A stretch of 64,000 bases of DNA, taken from positions 1 through 64,000 of the forward strand of contig CANJCO010000001.1 in NCBI GenBank assembly GCA_947473045.1. The letters are read 5' to 3'. Below the pieces are notes generated by a model, which ran no database searches, had not been told where the DNA came from, and worked only from the letters and a program-made list of their open reading frames with translations. The stretch is from Myxococcales bacterium. GTDB lineage: Bacteria > Myxococcota_A > Polyangia > Polyangiales > Polyangiaceae. The number at the start of each line of letters is the position of its first letter. Position 1 is the first letter of the stretch. Both the position numbers and the translations under genes were made by a program. Of this stretch, positions 9,568 through 17,931 are shown in pieces.

Positions 9568-10359
9568 GTGAGGCCGGCGCTTTACTGGGCCGCAGCCGCT
9601 GCGCTCGCCCTCACCAGCGCCGTCATCGCGGCGACTGCACCGAACCCCGCGAGCCCCTGCGGTGACGGGTTTACTCTCGAGGGAGCGCGCTGCTGCGTCG
9701 CCCCAAACGCTTCGCGCTGCCTCGACGACCAGGGCTGCCCTGCTCCCCTGACGCATACCGCCGCCGGCTGCAGGGCGCCCGAGGTGCGAATCGTCATCGA
9801 GGAAACCACTGCCGTGGTTGGGCCTTCGGATTGGGAGGCCGAAGGCCGCGTCGCGGCGCGCACGCTGCACGTCGCGAGGTTCGCGATCGACGCGTTCGAG
9901 CTTTCGGGCGCCGACGGACGCGCACGGGCCAACCTCACGCGCGACGAATCGCGTGCAATATGCACACAAAAAGGCGGTCGTCTCCCGACCGAAGATGAGT
10001 GGCTCGCGGCGGCGGCGGGCAAGCAGCCGCGACGATATCCGTGGGGCGACACCGGCGCGGTGTGCCGGCGCGGCGCGTGGGGCACAGAAAACGGACCGTG
10101 CGCGTGGGGCGCGACGGGACCCGACACGGCAGGCGCCCACGCCGACGGCGACACGGCTTCGGGAATTCACGACCTCGCGGGCAACGTCGCCGAATGGGTC
10201 GAGGCCGGCGGGTCCGGGGGCCCCGGCGTCGTGCGCGGCGGCTCGTTTCGTTCGATTCTCGCCACGGATCTGCGCACGTGGTCACGGGCGGAGGTCGCGC
10301 CCGACGCGCGCCTCGCGTGGGTGGGCGCCCGCTGCGCCTACGACGCACCACCACGCTGA
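9568..10359 (+). CDS. FGE-sulfatase (formylglycine-generating-like) domain protein, secreted
   Basis: 264 residues if started at GTG 9568, just before a hydrophobic signal segment (YWAAAAALALTSAVIAA). An ATG at 9433 would add an Arg-rich stretch that does not look coding. After a Cys-rich linker (six Cys in about 45 residues) comes the FGE/SUMF1 fold with RLPTEDEWLAAAAG, YPWGD, HDLAGNVAEWVE and VVRGGSF. Many members are not sulfatase activators, and the catalytic Cys pair of true FGE is not clearly present, so the function is open. It diverges from the exporter operon. Confidence 0.7.
   Translation: MRPALYWAAAAALALTSAVIAATAPNPASPCGDGFTLEGARCCVAPNASRCLDDQGCPAPLTHTAAGCRAPEVRIVIEETTAVVGPSDWEAEGRVAARTLHVARFAIDAFELSGADGRARANLTRDESRAICTQKGGRLPTEDEWLAAAAGKQPRRYPWGDTGAVCRRGAWGTENGPCAWGATGPDTAGAHADGDTASGIHDLAGNVAEWVEAGGSGGPGVVRGGSFRSILATDLRTWSRAEVAPDARLAWVGARCAYDAPPR
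9953..9965. repeat. GTGCA-N3-TGCAC palindrome (ATA spacer)
   Basis: GTGCAATATGCAC, one of five exact copies of this 13-bp interrupted palindrome in the window. It lies inside the FGE-domain gene. Confidence 0.85.
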
Positions 10360-10431
10360 ATCGGCGTAAATCAGATTGGTCGCAGGCTTTCCCCACGCGG
10401 TGGTCGCCTCTGGTAGAATCGGCGGCAAACC

Positions 10432-11664
10432 ATGACCGCCGCCGTGTTGTGCATCGGGACGGAGTTGACGCGCGGAGAGCTCGTCAACACCAATGCCGCC
10501 TACCTCTGCTCGGGCCTCACCGACCTTGGCTTCGAGGTCCTCGAAGACGTGGTCGTTGACGACGATCGGGGCCGCATCATCGCGACGCTCGAGCGCCTCG
10601 CGCGCACCACGTCGCTCATCGTCTGCACCGGCGGCCTCGGTCCGACGACCGACGATCTCACGACCGACGCCGTCGCCACAGCGCTCGGCGTGGCGCTCAA
10701 GCGCGACGAGGGCTCCGTCGAGGCCATCCGTCGGCGCCTTGAAAAATACGGGCGCGAGCTCACCGAGAGCAACGCGAAGCAGGCTGATTTCCCTGACGGC
10801 GCCGACATCCTTCAAAACCCGATCGGGACAGCGCCCGGCTTTTCGGTGCGCATCGGCAAGGCGCTCGCGTTCTTCATGCCGGGCGTCCCGCGCGAAATGA
10901 AGAAAATGTTCGAGGAGCAGGTCGAGCCGCGGGTTCGGCACCTCGCGCCCAACACCTCGTGTCAGGTGAGACTCCGCACCTTTGGCCTTCCCGAGAGCGC
11001 GGTCGGCGAGCGCCTCGCCGGGGTCGAAGCCGCGCACGCCCAGGTGACGATCGGCTACCGCGCGCACTTCCCCGAAATCGAGGTCAAGGTGCTGGCGCGC
11101 GCCCCAACCCCGGGCGCCGCACGCGACGCGTGCGAGCGGGCTACCGCCGACGTGCGCGCCAGACTGGGCGACGTTCTCTACGGCGACTCCGACGACACGT
11201 TCGCAGGCGTGGTGGGCCGCAGCCTTCGCAACAAAGGCCTCACGCTGGCCATCGCCGAGTCGTGCACCGGCGGCCTCGTCGGGCACATGCTCACGCGCGA
11301 GCCCGGCGCGAGCGACTACTTGCTGGTCGACGCGGTGACCTACGCCAATACCGCAAAAACAAGGCTCCTCGGCGTCGACGAGGACGTCATCCGGGGTCAC
11401 GGCGCCGTGAGCGGAGAGGTGGCCGCGGCGATGGCCGAAGGCGTGCGGCGGGTGAGCGACGCCGACCTGGCCCTCGCCCTCACCGGCGTCGCCGGCCCGT
11501 CGGGCGGATCGCCGGAAAAGCCGGTCGGGACCGTCTATCTCGCGGTGACGTCGGCCGCCGGAACGCTCGTCAAACATCGCCAGTTCGCTGGCGATCGGCA
11601 TCAAATCCAGACGCTCGCGGCCTACGCAGGGCTGCTGCTGCTCAAAGAAATCGCCCAGCGGTAG
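10432..11664 (+). CDS. cinA: CinA: putative molybdopterin-binding domain fused to nicotinamide-nucleotide amidase
   Basis: 410 residues, the usual full length. The N-terminal COG1058 domain shows CIGTELTRGELVNTN, CTGGLGPTTDDLT and MPGVPREMKKMFEE (ADP-ribose pyrophosphatase in characterised homologues). The C-terminal CinA domain shows AIAESCTGGLVGHMLT with the catalytic Ser and ALTGVAGPSGGSPEKPVGTVYLAV. It deamidates NMN for pyridine-nucleotide recycling; some homologues are induced by DNA damage or competence. It starts 72 bases after the FGE-domain gene. Confidence 0.95.
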   Translation: MTAAVLCIGTELTRGELVNTNAAYLCSGLTDLGFEVLEDVVVDDDRGRIIATLERLARTTSLIVCTGGLGPTTDDLTTDAVATALGVALKRDEGSVEAIRRRLEKYGRELTESNAKQADFPDGADILQNPIGTAPGFSVRIGKALAFFMPGVPREMKKMFEEQVEPRVRHLAPNTSCQVRLRTFGLPESAVGERLAGVEAAHAQVTIGYRAHFPEIEVKVLARAPTPGAARDACERATADVRARLGDVLYGDSDDTFAGVVGRSLRNKGLTLAIAESCTGGLVGHMLTREPGASDYLLVDAVTYANTAKTRLLGVDEDVIRGHGAVSGEVAAAMAEGVRRVSDADLALALTGVAGPSGGSPEKPVGTVYLAVTSAAGTLVKHRQFAGDRHQIQTLAAYAGLLLLKEIAQR

Positions 11665-11670
11665 ATCGCG

Positions 11671-13035
11671 CTACCGGACGATCTCGGCCGCCCACTTTTT
11701 GGCGAGCGCGCAATCGCCCCTGGGCGACATGTCGGCGGCGACGGCAGGCGCGGCGACGATGAGCAGATCGCGCCCCGAACGCACGAGCGCGAGCGTTGCC
11801 TTGCCGGACTTCTCGAAGCACGCGAAGGTCGCGTTCTTGGCGTTCGGAGCCCCAAGCGTCTTCACCATGCCCGCCGAAACCACCCCGAACGCGCGCTCCG
11901 CGTAGCCTGTGGCCACCGGCTTCGCTTCGTCGTATCGAACCCGCCACGCGAGGGCCGCGAGATCGCCCTTCGTGACGAGCGACGCGCGGTCTCCGCCCCA
12001 GTGTGACGCGGCTTCGGCGGCGGCCGCCGGGCTGAGCCACTCACCGAACGTCACGCGCAGGGCGAGCTCTCCGTACGTGTCCGACTCGGCTGCTGCGAAG
12101 CCCGCGCCGAGCGAGGCGAACGGCGGCGGCGCGACCTCGATCGGACGCTCATCCGCGGCGAATTTTTCGGGATGAAGCACCTGCTCGGTCGACACCGGCA
12201 AGCGCTGCCATGCCCGGTCGACCTCAGGCCACCCGCCCTTGCGACGCAGCCCGTTTACAAACAGCAGTCCGTCGGCGTAGGGCGCGATCAGGCTCTCGCG
12301 CATGGCGCGCGGCGCGTCGGATCCCGGACCCTGATCCATGCCTGCACGCACCTGCGAAACAAAGAGCGACTCGGGTACGTCGAGCACCGTCTTGCCGGGC
12401 GCCATCTTGCCGATCATCACGTCGGCCATGGCGCTCGTGGCGTCGCCTTCAGCGAGGCACTGCAAGGCCGCCAGCGCGTCGGAGCGACCCGGCTCGTATT
12501 TCATGCGGCTCTTGAGGTCGTAGTGCTGGTCCTGCAGCGCGTGGACCAGCTCGTGCGCGAGGGTCGCCTCGGCCGCGTCGCCGTCGAGATCGGCGGCGAG
12601 GAGCATGGTCCCGCCGTCGGGCTCGTAGTAGCCCGCCAGCTGCGCTTCGAGCAGCGCGTACATAGCGCTCTCGTACGCGTACTTCGGCGGGAGCAGCCCT
12701 AGCAACGCATCGAGCGTGCCTTCGTCGGCGATGGCCTTTTGAGGCACTTCGCGTTCGACGTGGGCGCGCAGGCGCGACAGCAGCTCGGCGCGCCCCAGGG
12801 TGACGCCGGGCACGGGGCGCGTCGCCGCGAGCTGGCGGGCGTGCGCCACCACGCCGAGCATCGTGCGGATCCGCGCGTCGGCGGCGCCCTCGGACGAAGG
12901 CACGGCCGACGCGGAAGCCGCGACAACCGGCGCGGGAGCAGCGGCTGGCGGCTGCGCGGGCGGCGCAGGAGGAGCGCTCGCGGAGCACGAAAGAACGTGC
13001 ATAATGCACACGGCTCCCGCGGTGCGTGCGTTCAT
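11671..13035 (-). CDS. Secreted lipoprotein with HExxH zincin motif
   Basis: 454 residues. The short signal peptide ends at a VLSC lipobox (Cys17), then an Ala/Pro linker of about 35 residues. The catalytic-looking motif HELVH (161-165) sits in TLAHELVHALQDQHYDL, with a likely third ligand Glu196 in LQCLAEGDAT. The Gly/Trp-rich second half has no recognised domain. It resembles uncharacterised metallopeptidases common in Myxococcota; activity is inferred only from the motif. Its start overlaps the stop of rpe by four bases. A GTGCA-N3-TGCAC palindrome lies inside the signal-peptide codons. Confidence 0.78.
   Translation of the reverse strand: MNARTAGAVCIMHVLSCSASAPPAPPAQPPAAAPAPVVAASASAVPSSEGAADARIRTMLGVVAHARQLAATRPVPGVTLGRAELLSRLRAHVEREVPQKAIADEGTLDALLGLLPPKYAYESAMYALLEAQLAGYYEPDGGTMLLAADLDGDAAEATLAHELVHALQDQHYDLKSRMKYEPGRSDALAALQCLAEGDATSAMADVMIGKMAPGKTVLDVPESLFVSQVRAGMDQGPGSDAPRAMRESLIAPYADGLLFVNGLRRKGGWPEVDRAWQRLPVSTEQVLHPEKFAADERPIEVAPPPFASLGAGFAAAESDTYGELALRVTFGEWLSPAAAAEAASHWGGDRASLVTKGDLAALAWRVRYDEAKPVATGYAERAFGVVSAGMVKTLGAPNAKNATFACFEKSGKATLALVRSGRDLLIVAAPAVAADMSPRGDCALAKKWAAEIVR
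12997..13009. repeat. GTGCA-N3-TGCAC palindrome (TAA spacer)
   Basis: GTGCATAATGCAC lies in codons 9-13 of the zincin lipoprotein, within its signal peptide. Confidence 0.85.
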
Positions 13036-13721
13036 CGGCTGACCCCGGCCGCGGCACGCTCCGCTTCGCCGCGCAGACCCGATATGGCCGCCGCGTAGCT
13101 CGGCTCAGTGAACACAGCGTTGCCCGCGACGAAGACGTTGGCGCCCGCGCGCGCAGCCGCGGCGATGGTGTGCATCGACACCCCGCCGTCGAGCTCGATG
13201 TCGATCGGTCGGCCCTGCCGGGCGACCATCGCCGCGATGCGCTCGACCTTGGGCAGCACGCCCTCGATGAACGACTGCCCTCCGAAGCCCGGGTTTACGC
13301 TCATCACGAGCACGAGATCGAGGGAGCCCATGACGTACTCGAGCGTCGTCTCGGAGGTCGCCGGGTTGAGCACCGCGCCGGCGCGTTTGCCGCGGCCGCG
13401 GATCTGCTCGAGCGTGCGGTGCAGGTGCGTGCACGCCTCGACATGCACCGTGATGCTGTCGGCGCCCGCGTCGGCGAAGGCGTCCACGTAGCGCTCGGGT
13501 TCGACGATCATCAGGTGCACGTCGAGCGGCAGCTTCGTGACCTTGCGCAGCGCCCGAACCACCGGCGGACCGATCGTGATGTTCGGAACAAACCGGCCGT
13601 CCATCACGTCGACGTGAATCCAGTCGGCGCCCGCCGCCTCGACCGCCCGCACCTCATCGGCGAGCCGCCCAAAATCGGCGCTTAAAATCGACGGAGCGAT
13701 GCACACGCGCGCATTTTTCAT
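13032..13721 (-). CDS. rpe: Ribulose-phosphate 3-epimerase
   Basis: 229 residues from ATG 13721. Family starts fit MKNARVCIAPSILSADFGRL, so a 20-residue upstream extension was dropped. TIM-barrel landmarks are IAPSILSADF, WIHVDVMDGRFVPN (metal-binding His and Asp), LDVHLMI, MSVNPGFGGQSF (Asn-Pro-Gly-Phe-Gly-Gly phosphate loop) and IELDGGVS. It interconverts ribulose-5-phosphate and xylulose-5-phosphate in the pentose phosphate pathway. It overlaps the downstream zincin gene by four bases. Confidence 0.96.
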   Translation of the reverse strand: MKNARVCIAPSILSADFGRLADEVRAVEAAGADWIHVDVMDGRFVPNITIGPPVVRALRKVTKLPLDVHLMIVEPERYVDAFADAGADSITVHVEACTHLHRTLEQIRGRGKRAGAVLNPATSETTLEYVMGSLDLVLVMSVNPGFGGQSFIEGVLPKVERIAAMVARQGRPIDIELDGGVSMHTIAAAARAGANVFVAGNAVFTEPSYAAAISGLRGEAERAAAGVSR

Positions 13722-13802
13722 GGCTCGCTTCGTCACGCGCGCCCGGCCGCGCGTCAAGTGCGGGTTGCATATGGGCGCCAAATCCCGGACGCTTCAGCCG
13801 CA

Positions 13803-14252
13803 ATGCACTCCCGCAAGATGTCCAAGTCTGACTTCGACGTCGTCGTCGAGGTGATCGATCGCTGGTGGGGCGGGCCTATCAGCACGCTGGCCCATCCGAT
13901 CTTTTTCTACGAGCTCGGCGAGCTCGCCCACGTCGTCGAGGACGACAGCAGAATCATCGGGTTTTTGCTGGGATTCATCGCGCACGCCGAATCGCAAACC
14001 GACCGAACCGGCTATGTGCACCTCGTCGGCATCCACCCCGATCATCGCCGCAAGGGCGTGGGCCGCGTGCTCTACGAGACGTTTTTGCGAGCGTGCGAGC
14101 AAGCGGGCTGCGTGCGCCTCAAGGCGATCACCACGAACGGCAACGAGGCCTCGCTGCGCTTTCATACGAGCCAGGGTTGGGAGGCGCGCGAGGTCGACGA
14201 CTACGCAGGCCAGGACCGCAGACGCATTGTCTTCACCAAGGAGTTACGCTGA
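13803..14252 (+). CDS. GNAT-family N-acetyltransferase
   Basis: 149 residues from ATG 13803; GTG 13758 and ATG 13818 are alternatives and no strong ribosome-binding site decides. The acetyl-CoA site is VGIHPDHRRKGVGRVLYE (Q/RxxGxG/A type), followed by the typical GNEASLRFHTSQGW. The substrate is unknown. Its stop overlaps the start of the cyclic-nucleotide-domain gene by one base (TGATG), so the two are probably translated together. Confidence 0.85.
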   Translation: MHSRKMSKSDFDVVVEVIDRWWGGPISTLAHPIFFYELGELAHVVEDDSRIIGFLLGFIAHAESQTDRTGYVHLVGIHPDHRRKGVGRVLYETFLRACEQAGCVRLKAITTNGNEASLRFHTSQGWEAREVDDYAGQDRRRIVFTKELR

Positions 14253-14779
14253 TGTCCATGTCCCGTATCGCGATCGCACCCGACGCGCTCACCACCGAGC
14301 GCCTGCGCGAAATCGGCCTGTTTGGTGCGCTCTCCGACGACGTCCTCACCAAGCTCGCGAGCACGCTCCATCAGGTGCGCGTGGGCGCCGGCGACGTAAT
14401 CTTCAGCGAGGGAGACCCTGCGAGCGAGATGTTCATCGTGCTCGAAGGCGAGGTCGAGGTGGTCAAAAAGAGCCGCAAGGGCCGGCTGCATCGCGTTGCA
14501 TTTTTAGGCCCCCTCGACACCTTCGGCGAGATGTCGGTCATCGACGTTCAGCCGCGGTCGGCCACCGCGCGATCGCTGGCCCCCACCCGGCTGCTTCGCC
14601 TGGCCACCGACGACCTCGATCAGCTCTACCGCCACGATCTCAAGGCCTACGCGCTCATCGTGCTCAACGTGGCCCGCGACCTGTCGCGGCGGCTGCGCGT
14701 GACCGACGGCATTCTCGCCGACTTCACCGCCAACATGCTCGACGACTACCTCGATCGCGGACGCAACCCCCGGCTCTGA
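14252..14779 (+). CDS. Cyclic nucleotide-binding domain protein (Crp-like sensor without HTH)
   Basis: 175 residues from ATG 14252, with AAGGAG upstream. Nearly the whole protein is one cNMP-binding beta-roll: LFGALSDDVLTKLA, VIFSEGDPASEMFIVLEGEVEV, and the phosphate-binding cassette region FGEMSVIDVQPRSATARS. A short C-terminal helix (VARDLSRRLR) follows, but no DNA-binding helix-turn-helix. It may act as a regulatory partner, perhaps of the overlapping GNAT enzyme; cAMP-controlled acetyltransferases exist in actinobacteria as fusions, so this split pair is suggestive. Confidence 0.85.
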   Translation: MSMSRIAIAPDALTTERLREIGLFGALSDDVLTKLASTLHQVRVGAGDVIFSEGDPASEMFIVLEGEVEVVKKSRKGRLHRVAFLGPLDTFGEMSVIDVQPRSATARSLAPTRLLRLATDDLDQLYRHDLKAYALIVLNVARDLSRRLRVTDGILADFTANMLDDYLDRGRNPRL

Positions 14780-14798
14780 GGCCCGACGACCCAGCGTC

Positions 14799-15089
14799 TC
14801 AGCCGCCGTCCGAGGCAGCGTCGCCAATGCCGGCGTCACCCGCGGGGCCGCCATCGGCAGGCGCGTCGGTCGATCCATCGGGCGGCGTAGCGTCGGGCGA
14901 CGCTGCATCGGGCGAATTTGCGTCGGACACCACCCCCGCCCCGCCGTCACCGGCTGTTGGCGGCGCGCTCGCGTCCTGGCTCGAACCGAATGTTTCGGGC
15001 GGCAGCGGCTGCGGGTTGAGCGAACACGCGATGCCCAGGACGCCCGCGGCGCCGCCGAGAACGAGCCACCATGCAGCGCGCACCTTCAA
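14799..15089 (-). CDS. Small Asp/Ala-rich lipoprotein with SLNPQPLPP motif
   Basis: 96 residues. The signal peptide ends at a GIAC lipobox (Cys22). The mature protein begins CSLNPQPLPPETFG and continues as a low-complexity Asp/Ala/Gly/Pro tail without a fold signature. It overlaps the neighbouring paralogue by four bases; both share the exact mature start CSLNPQPLPP, so they are a tandem duplication. Function unknown. Confidence 0.72.
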   Translation of the reverse strand: MKVRAAWWLVLGGAAGVLGIACSLNPQPLPPETFGSSQDASAPPTAGDGGAGVVSDANSPDAASPDATPPDGSTDAPADGGPAGDAGIGDAASDGG

Positions 15090-15388
15090 TCTCCGCCGTC
15101 GGGATTGGCGTCGAAGAGCGCGTCGGCGGGCGCATCGGAGACCGCGTCACGCGCGGCATCTCCAGCGTCGGTCGACCCGCCATCGCCGGGCGCCGGGGCG
15201 GAGCCATCGGCCGCGGACGCGCTGCCGCCGTCAGCCGCCAGCGACGCATCGGGGCCCAAGCCCGCGCTGCCGGAATAATCGCCCGGAGGCAACGGCTGCG
15301 GGTTGAGCGAGCACGCGGCGACCGCTGCCACCACGCACAGAGCGCAGAAGAGCAAACGGTTGGGACGCTGGATAAGAGGCGCTCGCAT
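15086..15388 (-). CDS. Small Asp/Ala-rich lipoprotein with SLNPQPLPP motif (paralogue)
   Basis: 100 residues. Signal peptide LLFCALCVVAAVAAC (Cys26 lipobox), mature start CSLNPQPLPPGDYSG, then a low-complexity Ala/Asp/Gly tail. First gene of the overlapping pair. The signal peptide and mature start are conserved with the sister gene while the tails differ, which suggests the decapeptide after the lipid-anchored Cys is what selection keeps. Function unknown. Confidence 0.72.
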   Translation of the reverse strand: MRAPLIQRPNRLLFCALCVVAAVAACSLNPQPLPPGDYSGSAGLGPDASLAADGGSASAADGSAPAPGDGGSTDAGDAARDAVSDAPADALFDANPDGGD

Positions 15389-15526
15389 GTCGACCTGTGC
15401 CTGACAGCTGCATGCTAGGTGCCAACGCGCGGGGAGGCCAACTTGCGCGGCAATCGGCGCCTGCCGAGGCTCGCACTGACACAGTTTGGCACAACGTCGC
15501 GACCTCCGCGCCGCGATCGGGCGCGC

Positions 15527-16189
15527 TCAGGCCGGCAGGAGCCTGCCGTGTTCGAGGCGGAGCAACCGCGCCCCGGCCACCACGATCCGCGGGTCGTGGG
15601 TGGCGACGAGCAGGGCCTTGCCGCCTCGGGCGAGACTGGCCAGTTCGGCCACCAGCTGCTCGGCGCGCGCGTCATCGATGTGCGCGGTCGGCTCGTCGAG
15701 GATCAGCACTGCGGGGTCGAGCAGCAGGGCGCGCGCGAGAGCAATTCGCTGGCGCTCGCCGCCGCTCAATCGGCGCGCGACCACCGACGCGAGCTGGGCG
15801 ACGCCGAAGCGGTCCATCAGGGCGTCCGCGCGCTCGCCGAGATCCCGGCCCTCGGGCACGGCGGGCAGCAGCACGTTCTGCCGCGCGGTCATGCCCTCGA
15901 TGAGCTGTACGTCCTGAAACACGAAGCCAACGCATCTGCGGCGAACCTCCGAGCGGTGCGCGTCGCGCAGCCGGGAGATCGGCTCATCGCCCAGCAGCAC
16001 CTCGCCGCTCGTGGGCAGCAGCATGCCCCCGGCCACGGCGAGCAGCGTGGTCTTGCCGCTCCCGGAAGGCCCGCGCACCAAGGCGATTTCGCCGGGTTCG
16101 AGCGTGAGACAAACCCCGTCGAGCACCACGCGGCGCGCGTCTCCGTCGATCACCCGCTTGGTCACGTCGGCGAGCGCGAGGGCGGACAT
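15527..16189 (-). CDS. ABC transporter ATP-binding protein (LolD/MacB-like)
   Basis: 220 residues from ATG 16189. Complete ATPase: Walker A RGPSGSGKTTLL, Q-loop FVFQDVQL, signature RLSGGERQRIALARAL, Walker B VLILDEPTAHID, and His switch ATHDPR. The family usually pairs with FtsX-like permeases, but none lies next to it. It is divergent from a NosL-like operon with 82 bases between; some nos/copper clusters carry an ABC ATPase (NosF), so a shared role is possible but unproven. Confidence 0.88.
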   Translation of the reverse strand: MSALALADVTKRVIDGDARRVVLDGVCLTLEPGEIALVRGPSGSGKTTLLAVAGGMLLPTSGEVLLGDEPISRLRDAHRSEVRRRCVGFVFQDVQLIEGMTARQNVLLPAVPEGRDLGERADALMDRFGVAQLASVVARRLSGGERQRIALARALLLDPAVLILDEPTAHIDDARAEQLVAELASLARGGKALLVATHDPRIVVAGARLLRLEHGRLLPA

Positions 16190-16271
16190 CGAACCCGAAT
16201 TAGGCCGCCGCGCAGGTGCGCGCAAGCTCCCGCGGTGGGCACGGCGCCTCCGTCGCACTACACTGCCGCGC

Positions 16272-17291
16272 GTGGCGATCCTCGAGCCCTGGGTGCTTCT
16301 GCGGCTGATCGCAGGGCTGATTTCCGCCACGCTCTTCGTGCGGGCGAGCCTTACGTCGGCTCGCGTGCTGCGCTTCTTCAATTTGGCGCGCGCTTCGGAG
16401 GGTCAGCTGGCGCTCGAGCGTCGGCTCGAGCTCGCGCGCACCTTCGTGCGGGTCGGCGCGGCCGTGCAAATCGCGCAGCTGGCCCTCACCGCGCTGGCAG
16501 CCGACAAACTCAGTCACAGCATTCGCGGTGCGATGTGCGCGTACGGCGTCTTCGCGGCCAGCCCGTGGGGCTTTCGCGCGCTGGCGGCCACCGTGGCCGC
16601 GGCCGTTGGCGCCGGCCTTGTGCTGCAGCTGTTTTCCCTCGAAGCGCGCGTACGCGACTTGTCCGTCGCGCGCCCACTCGCGATCGCGACGCTCCTGCTG
16701 ACGCCGCTGTCGATCGTCGATTTCGCGCTCACGGCGAACTTCCTGCTCGGGCTCGACCTCGGCGCCGTCGCGTCGTGCTGTTCGACCGAAATCGACGCGG
16801 GCATCGGGGCGGTCACCGGATACGCCGAAGGGCCCCGAATCATCGCGACCGCGGGCGCCCTCGGGAGCGTCACCGTCGCGGCCGCCGCGGCCTGGTTCGT
16901 GTCGCGGCGGCCCACCGCGCCGCGCATCGTGCTGAGCGGCGCGCTGTCCGCCCTCGCGCTGCCGCTTGCCATCGCGGCCGCGGTGCTCGAGGTCGCGCCT
17001 TACGCGTTCGAGGCCCCCCACCACACGTGTCCGTTCTGCCTGCTTCATGCCGACGTGCTCGGCATCGGATATCCGCTGTTCGCCGGCATGTTCATCGCGA
17101 CGGTCTCGACGATCGGCGCTGCGCTCGGGGCGTTGGTGGCGCGCTCAGAGTCCGGGAAGATCGCGGTCGCGAGCGCGTCTCCGGTCGCGCTCCGACGCGG
17201 AGCGATCGCGTGGGCGATCGTGGTCATGGTTGGCGCAGCCCCGATCGTGCGCTACGCCATCGTCGCGCACGGCGCCCCGCTCTTCCGATGA
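16272..17291 (+). CDS. Polytopic membrane protein with CPFCLLH motif, NosL-associated
   Basis: 339 residues from GTG 16272. Eight or so hydrophobic segments are visible. A Cys pair (ASCCSTEID) lies in the middle, and HHTCPFCLLHAD (about residue 255) precedes another helix; Cys, His and Met near membranes are typical of copper handling. I do not recognise a named family. Its stop overlaps the start of the NosL-like lipoprotein gene, so it probably works with it in periplasmic copper delivery (inference from context). Confidence 0.72.
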   Translation: MAILEPWVLLRLIAGLISATLFVRASLTSARVLRFFNLARASEGQLALERRLELARTFVRVGAAVQIAQLALTALAADKLSHSIRGAMCAYGVFAASPWGFRALAATVAAAVGAGLVLQLFSLEARVRDLSVARPLAIATLLLTPLSIVDFALTANFLLGLDLGAVASCCSTEIDAGIGAVTGYAEGPRIIATAGALGSVTVAAAAAWFVSRRPTAPRIVLSGALSALALPLAIAAAVLEVAPYAFEAPHHTCPFCLLHADVLGIGYPLFAGMFIATVSTIGAALGALVARSESGKIAVASASPVALRRGAIAWAIVVMVGAAPIVRYAIVAHGAPLFR

Positions 17292-17698
17292 ACTCACCCC
17301 GTCGACATTTTCTCGCGCTCAGCGTCGCGGTCGCGCTCCTGCCCGCATGCGGCAAGGGCGGCGAGCGCTGCGGCACCTGCGGCATGAAGGTCGATCCGGC
17401 GAGCGCGTTTCGGGCGACGGTCGCATCGGGCAGCCGGTTGCAGCCGTTCGACACCAACCGCTGCGCCCTCACGGCGTTGCGCGCCGGCGGCGGCAAGCTC
17501 ACCGTTCAGGAGTTCTACTCGCGCGCGCCAGTCGACGGCGCGGCCGTGCGCTACGTCATCGGCAGCGACGTCCTCGGTCCGATGGGCCCCGACCTCATCG
17601 CCGTCGACCCTGCAAAGGTCGATAAATTCGCCCGCGACCACGGCTCCGCGCGTGCGCTCACGCTCGGCGAAATCGACGACAGCGCCCTGAATCCATGA
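17288..17698 (+). CDS. NosL-like copper-binding lipoprotein
   Basis: 136 residues. Signal peptide with lipobox LLPAC (Cys21). The NosL signature CGTCGMKVDP (Cys28, Cys31, Met33) follows at once; in NosL these residues bind Cu(I) for delivery to nitrous oxide reductase. Further NosL-like features are RLQPFDTNRCALT and the YVIGSDVLGPMGPDLIAV region. It overlaps both neighbours (ATGA each side) in a three-gene unit. No nosZ is in the window, so the recipient is unknown. Confidence 0.82.
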   Translation: MNSPRRHFLALSVAVALLPACGKGGERCGTCGMKVDPASAFRATVASGSRLQPFDTNRCALTALRAGGGKLTVQEFYSRAPVDGAAVRYVIGSDVLGPMGPDLIAVDPAKVDKFARDHGSARALTLGEIDDSALNP

Positions 17699-17925
17699 GC
17701 GCGCGCCCGTCGTCGCCGAGGCTCAAGCGCACCCTCGAAGTCGTCTACGGAGTCGAAGGCGTCACCAGCGCGCGGGTTTGGCTCTGGCCGGGGAGCGTGG
17801 CGGTCGGCGTGACCCCTTCGCCGATGACCAGCCCGCACGACCTTTTGCTGCGCGTAGAAGCTGCGATCAGCGGCCTGCGCGAGCAGGGCGAAACTTGGGA
17901 GTTCGGCCTGCTGGAGCTGAGCTGA
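17695..17925 (+). CDS. Small ferredoxin-like-fold protein of unknown function
   Basis: 76 residues overlapping the NosL-like gene by four bases, which is the best argument that it is real. The order of predicted helix and strands (LEVVYGVEGVTSARVWLWPGSVAVGV, then a helix and a last strand) resembles heavy-metal-associated domains, but the metal-binding CxxC is absent. Possibly an accessory of the copper unit; no firm assignment. Confidence 0.6.
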   Translation: MSARPSSPRLKRTLEVVYGVEGVTSARVWLWPGSVAVGVTPSPMTSPHDLLLRVEAAISGLREQGETWEFGLLELS

Positions 17926-17931
17926 GCGCTC

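Noticed and set aside
15419-17698. 759-codon forward frame over the ABC ATPase and NosL region
   Set aside because: It only becomes real protein in its last 136 codons, which are the NosL-like lipoprotein from ATG 17288. The rest is antisense or out of frame to clear genes.
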